Below are positions 52,968 through 61,483 of a stretch of 64,000 bases of DNA, piece after piece (the first letter of the stretch is position 1; each line of letters begins with the position of its first letter). The notes beneath the pieces are model-generated. The model made no database searches. It worked only from the letters and a program-made list of their open reading frames with translations, and was not told the origin of the DNA. The DNA is taken from assembly GCF_025751555.1 (NCBI RefSeq), contig NZ_JAOWLB010000003.1, positions 124,001 to 188,000 on the forward strand. Direction: 5' to 3'. Origin of the DNA: Ruegeria aquimaris (GTDB taxonomy: Bacteria; Pseudomonadota; Alphaproteobacteria; Rhodobacterales; Rhodobacteraceae). A program made the position numbers and the translations under genes.

Positions 52968-53618
52968 TCACCCCAGGGCCGCCAGCAGATCCATCACCGT
53001 GACCTGGTCGAACTGCACATGCCGGGCCATCGCGGTTTCCGCCTCCTCCCGCCGCCGCTCAAAGATCAGCGTCGCGATCTGGCGATGCTCGCGGGCCGAA
53101 GCGGGGATCGAACCGGGATAACTGTAGCGCGCCCGGTAATAGGCCAGCAGTTTCCGCGCATGGGTCTTGATCATCTCGACCAGATAGGGGTTGCCCGAGC
53201 CCAGCGCGACGGTTTCGTGGAACTTCAGGTTCAGCCGGTAATAGCCGAACGGGTCGCCATCGCCCTGGTCGCGGGCATGCGCCTCGCATGCAGCGACTAC
53301 CGCTTCCAGCTCGGCCGCCTGCGCCGGGTTCATGCGCCGCGCCGCAAGCCCCGCCGCCAGCCCTTCGAGCCGCGCGTGGACTTCGAGGATGGCCAGGAAC
53401 TCCTCCAGCGTCGGCTTGAAAACCACAGCCCCCTTGCGCGGCAGGCGGCGAATGAGGCCAAGGGTTTCGAGCTGGATGAAGGCCTCGCGCACCGGGGTGC
53501 GCGACACGCCGTGCCGCTCGATCAGCGCAGGCTCCTCCAAGACGTCGCCGGGACCCAGCCGTCCGTGCTCGATATCCTCGAGCACCCCGTTGATCACCTG
53601 CTCCGTCTGTCCCGCCAT
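52968..53618 (-). CDS. GntR family regulator (FadR/FCD subfamily)
   Basis: 216 residues. The N-terminal winged helix-turn-helix has LEEPALIERHGVSRTPVREAF near residue 28-48. The C-terminal FCD ligand-binding domain has the metal-site type residues in NLKFHETVALGSGNPYLVEMI and REHRQIATLIFERR. It is convergent with the amidotransferase and divergent from the cyclase-family gene. It is a candidate regulator for both the P450 locus and the cyclase/AhpD pair. Confidence 0.88.
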   Translation of the reverse strand: MAGQTEQVINGVLEDIEHGRLGPGDVLEEPALIERHGVSRTPVREAFIQLETLGLIRRLPRKGAVVFKPTLEEFLAILEVHARLEGLAAGLAARRMNPAQAAELEAVVAACEAHARDQGDGDPFGYYRLNLKFHETVALGSGNPYLVEMIKTHARKLLAYYRARYSYPGSIPASAREHRQIATLIFERRREEAETAMARHVQFDQVTVMDLLAALG

Positions 53619-53810
53619 TGCTCATGCCTCCCGCATCGGCCCGCAGGTTACGCGCTGCTTGCGGGCCGCGCAACGCCACGGCGCGCGCAGATGTGACCCG
53701 GTTTTGCGATACGCACCAAAGACATGGCTGGATTTCGACGCAACTGTGTTACGCTCCCCGCAGGCAGGAAGGACCTATTGCGGCAGAAACATCAAACCAG
53801 GGAGACGACA

Positions 53811-54629
53811 ATGTGTGACATTTGCGTGATGAACGCGGTCAAGGAGCGGATGCTGTCCCGCCGGGACCTGTTCAAGGCCAGCGCCGCCGTGGCGGCCGGC
53901 GCGGCACTGGGTACCGCCACGGCGCCTGCGGCGATGGCGGCCGGGCATGGCGGCGTGGTCGACATGACCCATATCTATGACGCCGAATTTCCGACCTATT
54001 TCGGGGCGCCCGGGATCGAGGCCACCCAGAATTTCAATTTCAAGGAACACGGGTTCAACCTGTTCACGCTCAGTGTGAACGAACACACCGGCACCCATGT
54101 CGACGCGCCGCTGCATTTCTCGGCCGATGGCCAGTCGGTGGACGAGATCCCGCTGGCCAACCTGATCTGCCCGCTCTGTGTGGTGCATATTCACGAGAAA
54201 GCCGCGACGGATGCCGATGCCCAGGTGACGCCGGATGACCTCAAGGCCTGGATCAGCGCCAATGGCCCGATCCCGGATGGTGCCTGTGTGGCGATGCATT
54301 CGGGCTGGGGCGGCAAGACCGGCGGTCCCGGCTTCCGCAATGCCGACAGCGAGGGCAAGATGCATTTCCCCGGCTTCCATGTCGAGGCGGCGCAGATGCT
54401 GATCGAGGAAACCGGTGCCGTGGCAATGGCGGTGGACACGCTGTCGCTCGATCACGGCCCCTCGGCCGATTTTGCCACTCATTACGCCTGGCTGCCGACC
54501 AACCGTTATGGCATCGAGAACCTCGCCAATCTCGACAAGGTGCCCGCCAGCGGTGCGACGCTGATCGTGGGCGCCCCCAATCATCGCGGCGGCTCGGGCG
54601 GGCCCGCCCGCATCTTTGCCATGGTCTGA
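53811..54629 (+). CDS. Tat-exported cyclase-family metal hydrolase
   Basis: 272 residues from the ATG at 53811, with GGGAGACGACA upstream. The first residues MCDICVMNAVKERML carry a CxxC, followed by a twin-arginine motif SRRDLFK and a hydrophobic stretch, so the folded enzyme is exported. The mature enzyme has the cyclase/kynurenine-formamidase metal motif HTGTHVDAPLHF near residue 98, and VDTLSLDHGPS in the second half. Relatives hydrolyse cyclic amides or N-formyl compounds (isatin hydrolase, kynurenine formamidase). Substrate unknown. Confidence 0.82.
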   Translation: MCDICVMNAVKERMLSRRDLFKASAAVAAGAALGTATAPAAMAAGHGGVVDMTHIYDAEFPTYFGAPGIEATQNFNFKEHGFNLFTLSVNEHTGTHVDAPLHFSADGQSVDEIPLANLICPLCVVHIHEKAATDADAQVTPDDLKAWISANGPIPDGACVAMHSGWGGKTGGPGFRNADSEGKMHFPGFHVEAAQMLIEETGAVAMAVDTLSLDHGPSADFATHYAWLPTNRYGIENLANLDKVPASGATLIVGAPNHRGGSGGPARIFAMV

Positions 54630-54632
54630 TCC

Positions 54633-55028
54633 ATGGCGACTGTCCCTCTGCTGAGTGACGAGGAGGCCAGCGCCGAGGCGCTGGCCGTCTTCGACGACAT
54701 CCGCGCCACCCGAGGCACCGATTACGTCAACAATTTCTGGCGGGCTCTGGCCCATGACCCGGCGCTGCTGCGGGCCACGTGGGAGCGGCTGAAAGTGGTG
54801 ATGGGCCCCGGCACGCTGGACCCGCTGGTCAAGGAGATGATCTATATCGCCGTCTCCTCCGCCAATGGCTGTGAATACTGCGTGCATTCCCACACGGCCG
54901 CCGCCCGCGCCAAGGGCATGACCCAAGCGCAGCATGGCGAGTTGCTGTCGGTGATCGGCATGGCAATGCAGACAAATGGCATCGTCACCGGATTGCAGGT
55001 GCCGGTCGACAACGCGTTCAAGGCCTGA
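54633..55028 (+). CDS. AhpD-like alkylhydroperoxidase / carboxymuconolactone decarboxylase family protein
   Basis: 131 residues, three bases after the cyclase-family gene and surely co-transcribed. The AhpD-type redox pair is in SSANGCEYCVHSHTAAARAKGMT, with the histidine that completes the CxxCxxxH pattern. No export signal is present. Such proteins reduce peroxides or stand in electron relays. The pairing with a Tat-exported hydrolase is unusual because the two act on opposite sides of the membrane. Confidence 0.82.
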   Translation: MATVPLLSDEEASAEALAVFDDIRATRGTDYVNNFWRALAHDPALLRATWERLKVVMGPGTLDPLVKEMIYIAVSSANGCEYCVHSHTAAARAKGMTQAQHGELLSVIGMAMQTNGIVTGLQVPVDNAFKA

Positions 55029-55067
55029 GGGGACAGCCGCCCTGTGGGCGGCGGTCCTGTTGTTTGC

Positions 55068-55904
55068 TCAGTTACCCGGCAGCGGCGGCATCACTCGTAG
55101 ATAGGCCACCAGCGCGTCCAGATCCGTCTCGGTGAACCGCGAGAAATAGGGATAGGGCATCGGCGGCATCATCGGAGCGTTGCCGGGGCGCATGCCTTTG
55201 GTCACGATGGTCTTGATCTCGTCATCGGTGTAACGGGCCAGCCCGTCGGCATGGCTGGTGATGTTCGGGCCAGTGACACTGCCCCATGGTCCAACGAATT
55301 CATAGCCGCCCGAGCCAAGATGCGCCGCATCCATCATCGGTCCCTGCGGCCCGATCGGTGAATGGCATTCGACGCAATGCGCGATGGGACCCGCCAGGTA
55401 GGCACCGTATTCGGCGGTCGCCGCCCGCTCGGGCGCGGTGACGCTGTCGATGGGCGGGCCATAGGCCGGTGGCAACGGGATGTTATAAGTGGACTGTCCC
55501 GGATCGTTCTGCACCCCGGGTACAGTGCGCAGATACATCACTACCGAGGCCAGATCCTCGTCCCCGATGCCGCGATAGACGGCGCAGGGCATCGGCGGCC
55601 CGATCAGCGACCCGTCCGGCCGGATGCATTCGCGGATGGCGCGGGCAAGTTCGGCATCGCTCCAGCCCGAGACACGACCTGCCGGTGTGATATTGGCGGA
55701 TATCGCGGTGAAATGCTCGTTGTCCTCGACGACGCGCCCCGCAAGATCCATGCTCATGTCCAGCCCCTGTGGCCCCAGTGGCGTGTGGCAATTGCCGCAG
55801 CCCATTGGCCCCTGGACCAGATATTCCCCGCGCTCAACGCTTGGCGCGGCCTGTGCCATACCTGCGACTGCCGCGAGAATACCCGCGAGTATCATGAATT
55901 TCAT
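55068..55904 (-). CDS. Diheme cytochrome c, exported
   Basis: 278 residues from the ATG at 55904, with GGGAGGGAGGCCGGA upstream. The signal peptide is MKFMILAGILAAVAGMAQA. Two CxxCH heme sites are visible: CGNCH near residue 36 and CVECH near 175, each in a cytochrome c domain. Axial Met candidates lie in MPCAVYRG and MMPPMPYPYF. It is the form that takes electrons from membrane-bound dehydrogenases. No dehydrogenase gene is adjacent, so the donor is unknown. Transcribed toward the AhpD gene, convergent. Confidence 0.85.
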   Translation of the reverse strand: MKFMILAGILAAVAGMAQAAPSVERGEYLVQGPMGCGNCHTPLGPQGLDMSMDLAGRVVEDNEHFTAISANITPAGRVSGWSDAELARAIRECIRPDGSLIGPPMPCAVYRGIGDEDLASVVMYLRTVPGVQNDPGQSTYNIPLPPAYGPPIDSVTAPERAATAEYGAYLAGPIAHCVECHSPIGPQGPMMDAAHLGSGGYEFVGPWGSVTGPNITSHADGLARYTDDEIKTIVTKGMRPGNAPMMPPMPYPYFSRFTETDLDALVAYLRVMPPLPGN

Positions 55905-55941
55905 TCCGGCCTCCCTCCCCTTAGTCAGGCCCATACCCTGT

Positions 55942-55969
55942 CCAAAACCTTGATTTTCCGAGGTTTTGG
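55942..55969. promoter_or_regulatory. Inverted repeat upstream of the cytochrome c gene
   Basis: CCAAAACCT and AGGTTTTGG are perfect nine-base arms with ten bases between, 38-65 bases upstream of the cytochrome c start. Operator or transcript hairpin. Confidence 0.35.
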
Positions 55970-56092
55970 AGTATCAGCATGGCACGGGTGCGACATTCTG
56001 TCAAATCAGGTGAGGAGCAGTGGGCAAAACCGGCCTGCAAAATACAGATTTGCGGAATCTGCACGGCAGCTATGCCCTGTCGGCGGTGGTCC

Positions 56093-56110
56093 ATGCTGCA
56101 CATGCAGCAT
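56093..56110. promoter_or_regulatory. Inverted repeat upstream of the DUF1127 gene
   Basis: ATGCTGCA and TGCAGCAT are perfect arms with two bases between, 40 bases upstream of the DUF1127 ATG. Compact spacing suggests a dimeric regulator site. Confidence 0.4.
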
Positions 56111-56149
56111 AAATTCAGGTCAACGCAGATTATCCGTTTAGAGGACAGA

Positions 56150-56368
56150 ATGGCCATTTCCACCGCTCACACCCGCTCGCTGACTGCGCTCCCCGGCGTG
56201 GTCGCCGATATCTTCACCGGCATCTTCGACGCGTTGGTGCGCGTTGGCGAGGCTAACGCCAAGGTGCGCCAGATCAACGCCCTGTCCGCGCTCAGCGATG
56301 CAGAGCTGGCCGCGCGTGGCATGCGCCGCGAGGACATCATCCGGCGTGTGATGGGCGAGTGGGTCTGA
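56150..56368 (+). CDS. DUF1127 small protein
   Basis: 72 residues from the ATG at 56150, with GAGGACAGA upstream. The C-terminal half has the DUF1127 pattern INALSALSDAELAARGMRREDIIRRVMG. Such arginine-rich small proteins in alphaproteobacteria affect sRNA turnover and phosphate or stress responses in studied cases. This version has an extended N-terminal helix (VVADIFTGIFDALVRVGEA). A compact palindrome lies upstream. Confidence 0.88.
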   Translation: MAISTAHTRSLTALPGVVADIFTGIFDALVRVGEANAKVRQINALSALSDAELAARGMRREDIIRRVMGEWV

Positions 56369-56382
56369 TCCAGACCCGCCCC

Positions 56383-57663
56383 TCAGCTTTGCGCAATCGC
56401 TACGGCCGCCTTTGCATAGGCGGCCTCGGCCACGGCAAAGTCATCCTCGGTCAGGGCCAATGACGGATAGGTCTTGCCCGGCGACTTGAACAGCCCCTCC
56501 TGCATCAGCACCTTGTTGAACCGCGCCGCGCGCGCGGTATCGGCGCTGAACACGTCGCGATAGTCGCGCACCTCTCCCTTGGTGAACACCACCTCGAAGA
56601 GCGTAGGATCGCCCACCACACGGTGGGTCACCCCCTGCGCCGCCAGCGCCGCCGACGCCATGGCCATGAGCCGTCGGCCATTGTCGCGCAGGCGGTCGTA
56701 CTGGCCCTCGCGGCGCAGGATCTCCATCGTCTTCAGCCCCGCGACCGCCGCCACCGGATTGCCCGACAGCGTGCCCAGCTGCATCAGCCATTTGTCGGCC
56801 CCTACCGCCGCCTTGTCGAAATGCGCCATGATGTCGGCGCGCCCCGCGATGGCGGCCAGGGGAAAGCCGCCGCCGATGATCTTGCCCAGCGTGGCAATGT
56901 CGGGACGCACGCCATAAAGCTCTTGTGCGCCACCATAGGCAAGGCGGAACCCGGTGACGATCTCGTCAAAGATCAGCACAATGCCGTATCTGTCGGCCTC
57001 CTCTCGCAGGAGGTGCAGGAACCCCGGTTCGGGCGGGATGATCCGCTGCAACGGCTCGACGATGATCGCGGCGACCAGATGCCCATGCTCGGCCAGGAGC
57101 GAGCGGATATAGTCGGGGTCGTTGAATGGCGCGATCAGCATCTCGGCGCGCACGCTTTCGGGGATGCCGGCGCTGTCGGGCACCGCTTGCGGAAAGTTCA
57201 CCATACGGGCGGGCGCAAGGCTCATCTGCGCCTCGGCGCTCATGCCGTGATAGCCGCCCTCGAACTTGACGATCCGGTCGCGGCCGGTAAAGGCTCGGGC
57301 GAGGCGGATGGCGTACATGTCGGCCTCGCCGCCCGACGAGACATATCGGATCTGATCGGCGCAGGGCACGGCGCGGCAGATTTCCTCAGCCAGTTCCACG
57401 CCAGCAGTGTTGTTGGCAAAGAAGGTCATGCCGCGCGGCAGCTGTTCGGCCACGGCCTCCAGCACCTCGGGGTGGCCATGGCCCAGCAGCATGGGGCCGG
57501 AACCGATCAGCAGGTCGACATACTCCTTGCCGTCCTCGTCCCAAACCCGGCTGCCCTGGCCCTCGCGAATAAAGAGCGATGGGTCGAAATTGCCAAAACC
57601 GCCGCCGGGCAGGACGGCGCGGGCGCGGGCGGCCCAATCGGATTGGCTGAGCGTGGTGAGCAT
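56383..57663 (-). CDS. Class III aminotransferase (glutamate-1-semialdehyde aminomutase-like)
   Basis: 426 residues. Motifs are GSGPMLLGHGHPEVLEA near residue 55, SSGGEADMYAIRLARAFTGR near 108, IFDEIVTGFRLAYGG near 225 and the PLP-binding LGKIIGGGFP near 255. The pattern fits the GSAM-like branch of class III enzymes rather than omega-amino acid transaminases. It begins nine bases after the enolase-superfamily gene, and the enolase stop codon lies within its ribosome binding site, so the two are coupled. It probably moves the amino group of an intermediate of the methylated amine pathway. Confidence 0.85.
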   Translation of the reverse strand: MLTTLSQSDWAARARAVLPGGGFGNFDPSLFIREGQGSRVWDEDGKEYVDLLIGSGPMLLGHGHPEVLEAVAEQLPRGMTFFANNTAGVELAEEICRAVPCADQIRYVSSGGEADMYAIRLARAFTGRDRIVKFEGGYHGMSAEAQMSLAPARMVNFPQAVPDSAGIPESVRAEMLIAPFNDPDYIRSLLAEHGHLVAAIIVEPLQRIIPPEPGFLHLLREEADRYGIVLIFDEIVTGFRLAYGGAQELYGVRPDIATLGKIIGGGFPLAAIAGRADIMAHFDKAAVGADKWLMQLGTLSGNPVAAVAGLKTMEILRREGQYDRLRDNGRRLMAMASAALAAQGVTHRVVGDPTLFEVVFTKGEVRDYRDVFSADTARAARFNKVLMQEGLFKSPGKTYPSLALTEDDFAVAEAAYAKAAVAIAQS

Positions 57664-57672
57664 GGATATCTC

Positions 57673-58779
57673 CTAGTCCAGGATCAGGTCGGGTGCGCCG
57701 AGGCTGTCGCGGTCGGGCGCGATGCCAAGTCCCGCACCGTCGGGCGGTGCGATGCGGCCAGCGTTGCGCACCGGCGCATCCGGCGCAAGGCGGGGTGCGA
57801 CATAGCCCGACAGGTCGCAGACATTGAGCAGGCGCGCGGGATCGGTGGCGGCGCCCAGGTGCAGCAGAGCGGCAGTGGTGATGTCGCTGCCCCAGGTATC
57901 CTCGATGCACATCTTCGCCCCCAGATACAGGCACAGGTCGCGCGCCCGGCGAGTGGCGGAGAGGCCGCCGAACTTCGACAGTTTCAGCGCCACCGCATCC
58001 ATGATGCCCAGCCTGTGCGCCGCCAGCAGTGAGGCCGTGTCATGGGCCAGTTCGTCCATCTTCATCGGCAGACCGGTGGCGTGTTGGACACGAGCGCAAT
58101 CCTCCAGCGTCGCGCAGGGCTGTTCCAGCATCACATCCAGATGCGCCACGGCCCGGCCCACCCGGATCGCCTCCAGCGAGATCGCGCCGCAATTCCAGTC
58201 GCCATAGACCAGCGGCCCCGGCCCCACCGCCTCGCGCACCTTTGTCAAGCGCTCGACATCGGTCTGCCAGTCGCCCGAAGCGCCCAGCTTGACCTGAAAC
58301 TGGGTGATCCCCTGCGCCTGAGCGTCGCGGGCGATGCGAGCCATCTCGTCGGCTGCGATACAGGTGATGGAGTGATAGAGCGGCATATCCGCGGCCTGCT
58401 GCCCGCCCAGCAACGCATGCATCGGCAGCCCCGCCGCCTGCCCAGTGATGTCCCAGAGCGCGATATCCAGCGCCGACTTGGCATAGGGGTGGCCGGGCAG
58501 GTGCCGCTCGGCCCGCGCCATCAGCGCCTCGGGGCCGACGGGATCGGCGCCCAGCAGGACCGGGGCCAGTTCGGTCAGCGCGGGCGCAACGCCGCGCGCA
58601 TAGGCAGGCAGGTAATGCGGGATCGGACAGACCTCGCCCCAGCCGGTCAGGCCGCTATCGGTGTCGAGCGCCAGGACCACGGTTTCGACCGTGTCGCAGG
58701 TCTTGCCATCGGCCATGTAATAGGCGGTATGGCTGGTCAGCGGCACATGCCAGAGCGATATGCGGGTGATGCGTGTCAT
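57673..58779 (-). CDS. Enolase-superfamily enzyme (mandelate racemase/MLE subgroup)
   Basis: 368 residues from the ATG at 58779, with GAGGTGATC upstream. It has the N-terminal capping domain with GWGEVCPIP and PGHPYAKSALDIALWDI, then the barrel. The Lys acid/base lies in FQVKLG and the second Lys in VALKLSKFGG near 270. Metal ligands are in YGDWNCG, MLEQPC and MDELAHD. The PGHxYAKS segment is like hydroxyproline-betaine 2-epimerase (HpbD) and cis-3-hydroxyproline dehydratase. Two lysines on opposite faces of the site fit epimerisation at an alpha-carbon. Lying between an FAD demethylase and an aminotransferase gene supports an N-methylated amino-acid substrate. Confidence 0.82.
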   Translation of the reverse strand: MTRITRISLWHVPLTSHTAYYMADGKTCDTVETVVLALDTDSGLTGWGEVCPIPHYLPAYARGVAPALTELAPVLLGADPVGPEALMARAERHLPGHPYAKSALDIALWDITGQAAGLPMHALLGGQQAADMPLYHSITCIAADEMARIARDAQAQGITQFQVKLGASGDWQTDVERLTKVREAVGPGPLVYGDWNCGAISLEAIRVGRAVAHLDVMLEQPCATLEDCARVQHATGLPMKMDELAHDTASLLAAHRLGIMDAVALKLSKFGGLSATRRARDLCLYLGAKMCIEDTWGSDITTAALLHLGAATDPARLLNVCDLSGYVAPRLAPDAPVRNAGRIAPPDGAGLGIAPDRDSLGAPDLILD

Positions 58780-58912
58780 TGATGGATCACCTCGGGATTG
58801 CCTGGCCGCTCCAAGCACCGGAGAGGAGATGCGGCGTGATCGGCGCCCATTCGCATTGCGTGGCGATGCTGCGCCTTGTGCTGAAGCGTGGTCGCGGATG
58901 GTGGGGTCGGAT

Positions 58913-58945
58913 GCCTCCGGCGGGAGTATTTGCAGCGGAATGAAG
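58913..58945 (-). repeat. Dispersed intergenic element, copy 5
   Basis: On the minus strand a degenerate CTTCATTCCGC-like left part is followed by AAATACTCCCGCCGGAGGC. It lies 13 bases after the stop of the FAD/GcvT gene and reads in the same direction. Confidence 0.5.
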
Positions 58946-58957
58946 GACCGGACCGGA

Positions 58958-61414
58958 TCATAGCACTGGCTCCGCCCGAAGATCGGTGCGGGGGCGGGCA
59001 TTGTCCGGGTCGTAGGCGGGCGCGCCAAGGATGCGACCCTTGCGGGGGTGTCCGGCGATGATCACCTCGACCTCGGTTCCGGGGATGTTTACCTGTGGTT
59101 TGACATAGGCAAAGGCGAGGATCTTGCCGACGGCGTGACCGTAGGCCACCGAGGCGGTGGAGCCTATCACCTTGCCGTGGAGCCGGACCGCTTCACCGCC
59201 ATTGCCGTCGAAGCGGCCGTCCGGTTCGATCTCGAGATAGGCGCAGACCCAGGGCAGGTTGCCCGCGTTCAGGGTCTTGTCCCGGCCCAGATACTCCTTG
59301 TCGGTACGGGCAAAGCGCAGCACGTCGGCCTCGGCCAGTGTCACCTCGTTGGTCAGCTCGCCAGCGCCCTTGAACGCCTTTTCCATGCGCAGCGCGTTCA
59401 TCGCGAAGCTGCCATAGTCGGTCAGGCCATGGCCCTCGCCCGCCGCCCAGAGCGCGTCATAGACCGCGAGCGCATGGTCGCGGGGAATGTGCAGCTCCCA
59501 CCCGAGTTCACCGGCATAGGACATGCGCATGGCCCAAAGGCTGTGGCCCGCGACAGTGATCTGCTGCGCGGTCAGCCATTTGAAGTGCATGTTCGACAGG
59601 TCGGCATTGGTGCAGGCGGCAAGGATATCGCGCGCGCGGGGGCCGTTCAGGGCCAGCGCGGCCCAGTCGGTAGAGAGATTGCGGACCGTGATCTCCGCCG
59701 TGCCGCGATGCGCGGCCAGGTGATCCAGCAGGCGCTGTTCGAAGAAGGCGGCGCAGACGAGGTAATAGCGGTGCTCTTCCAGCTTGACTAAGGTGGTTTC
59801 CAGCTCGATCCGGCCGCGCCGGTTCAGCATATGGGTAAGCGCGATGCCCCCCACCTTTTGCGGCAGGCGGTTGGCGGTGAGACGGTCGAGCAGCGCACCC
59901 GCATCCGGGCCCGAGACCTCGACCTTGGTAAAGGCCGAAATATCCATGATCCCGGCGGCGCTGCGCACGGCGGCGCATTCGGTCGCGACCATGTCATGCA
60001 CCGGGGTGCGGCCAAAGCCGTAGTGGTCGCGCTGTTCGATCCCGCGCGCGAACCAGCGCGGGCGTTCGTGGCCATAGACCTCTTCGTATACGGCGCCCTT
60101 TTCCTTGAGCCGGTCATAGAGCGGCGAGGGTTTCACCGGGCGCCCGGCCAGGCGGTTGAAATGGGGATACGGGATCTCGTGGCGCAGGCAGTAGTCTTCC
60201 TTGGCCTTCACGACCTGCCAGTCCCTGGTGGCATAGGCCCCGAACCGGCGCGGGTCGAACTCGCGCATCGAGATGTCGGCGGCGCCATGCACGATCCAGC
60301 GGGCCAGTTCACGGCTGAGGCCCGGCCCCCAGCCGATACCGATCTGGGTGCCGCAGCAGCACCAGTAGTTGCGCACGCCCGGTGCAGGGCCAATGAGCGG
60401 GTTGCCATCGGGCGGGTGGCTTATGGCGCCATGCACCTCGCGCTGGATCCCGAGATTGGCAAAGATCGGCATGCGGTTGAGGCTCTCTTCGAGCCAGGGC
60501 ATGACCCGGTCGTAATCGGCGTCGAACAGCCAGTTTTCGTAATCCCAGGGGCATTCGTCGATCCAGACCGCGTTGGGATTGGCCTTTTCATAGATGCCGA
60601 TCAGGCCGCGCTTCTGCTCCATCCGGATATAGCCCGAAACCTTGCGGTCATCGCGGATGACCGGCAATTCGCGGTCGAGCGACTGGAACTCGGGCACCGG
60701 TTCGGTCACGAAATAGTGGTGCGTCATCGAGGTCATCGGCAGTTGCAGGCCCGACCATTCGCCCATCTGCCGGGCATAGGTGCCGCCCGCGTTGACCACA
60801 TGTTCGCAGGTGATCGTGCCTTTTTCGGTCTCGACCAGCCATTCACCGTTCGGCGCTTGCGTGATGTTGGTGGCGCGGGTGTGGCGGAAGATGCGCACGC
60901 CCTTTTGTCGCGCCCCCGCCGCCATCGCCATGGTCACGTTTGTCGGGTCCACATGCCCGTCATCGGGTGTGTGCAGTGCGCCCAGGACCCCGTCGAGATT
61001 GTAGAACGGGTGCAGCTCGGCAATCCGCTTCGGCCCGACCAACTCGATGTTGAACCCCAACGCGGTGCCCACCGACAGCGTGTGGCGCAGCCAGTCCATC
61101 TCGTCTTGGGTATAGGCCAGCCGGAACGAGCCGCAGCCATGCCATGTCACCGCCTGCCCGGTCTCGGCCTCCAGCTTTCCTGAGTAGAGACCGATATTGT
61201 AATCGACGCATTTGCCGAGGCCGAAAGAACTGGTCGAATGGGTGATCTGCCCCGCCGCGTGCCAGGTGCTGCCGCTGGTCAGCTCCGCCTTTTCCAGCAG
61301 GACGGTCTCGGCGCCCCACCCTTCATGCGCCAGGTGGTAGGCCAGGCCCACCCCCATGACGCCGCCGCCGACGATAACCACACGCGCATGGGTGGGCAGG
61401 TTCTGCTGGGACAT
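58958..61414 (-). CDS. FAD-dependent N-demethylase with GcvT domain (dimethylglycine dehydrogenase family)
   Basis: 818 residues from the ATG at 61414 (GTGGAAA upstream; an in-frame GTG lies at 61426). The FAD-binding Rossmann motif is VVIVGGGVMGVGLAYHLAHEG. SGSTWHAAGQ carries the His that binds FAD covalently in this family. The oxidase half ends with NYWCCCGTQIGIGWGPG near 365. The C-terminal half from about 430 is a GcvT-type folate-binding domain with FAMNALRMEKAFKGAGELTNEV. The family removes an N-methyl group and passes it to tetrahydrofolate. The partner Rieske enzyme is divergent. Confidence 0.88.
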   Translation of the reverse strand: MSQQNLPTHARVVIVGGGVMGVGLAYHLAHEGWGAETVLLEKAELTSGSTWHAAGQITHSTSSFGLGKCVDYNIGLYSGKLEAETGQAVTWHGCGSFRLAYTQDEMDWLRHTLSVGTALGFNIELVGPKRIAELHPFYNLDGVLGALHTPDDGHVDPTNVTMAMAAGARQKGVRIFRHTRATNITQAPNGEWLVETEKGTITCEHVVNAGGTYARQMGEWSGLQLPMTSMTHHYFVTEPVPEFQSLDRELPVIRDDRKVSGYIRMEQKRGLIGIYEKANPNAVWIDECPWDYENWLFDADYDRVMPWLEESLNRMPIFANLGIQREVHGAISHPPDGNPLIGPAPGVRNYWCCCGTQIGIGWGPGLSRELARWIVHGAADISMREFDPRRFGAYATRDWQVVKAKEDYCLRHEIPYPHFNRLAGRPVKPSPLYDRLKEKGAVYEEVYGHERPRWFARGIEQRDHYGFGRTPVHDMVATECAAVRSAAGIMDISAFTKVEVSGPDAGALLDRLTANRLPQKVGGIALTHMLNRRGRIELETTLVKLEEHRYYLVCAAFFEQRLLDHLAAHRGTAEITVRNLSTDWAALALNGPRARDILAACTNADLSNMHFKWLTAQQITVAGHSLWAMRMSYAGELGWELHIPRDHALAVYDALWAAGEGHGLTDYGSFAMNALRMEKAFKGAGELTNEVTLAEADVLRFARTDKEYLGRDKTLNAGNLPWVCAYLEIEPDGRFDGNGGEAVRLHGKVIGSTASVAYGHAVGKILAFAYVKPQVNIPGTEVEVIIAGHPRKGRILGAPAYDPDNARPRTDLRAEPVL

Positions 61415-61483
61415 GAAATTTTCCACTTCACGAGTCGCGATTTCTCTCGACAGGCTAATGTCATATTTGTACCATCGTCAATC

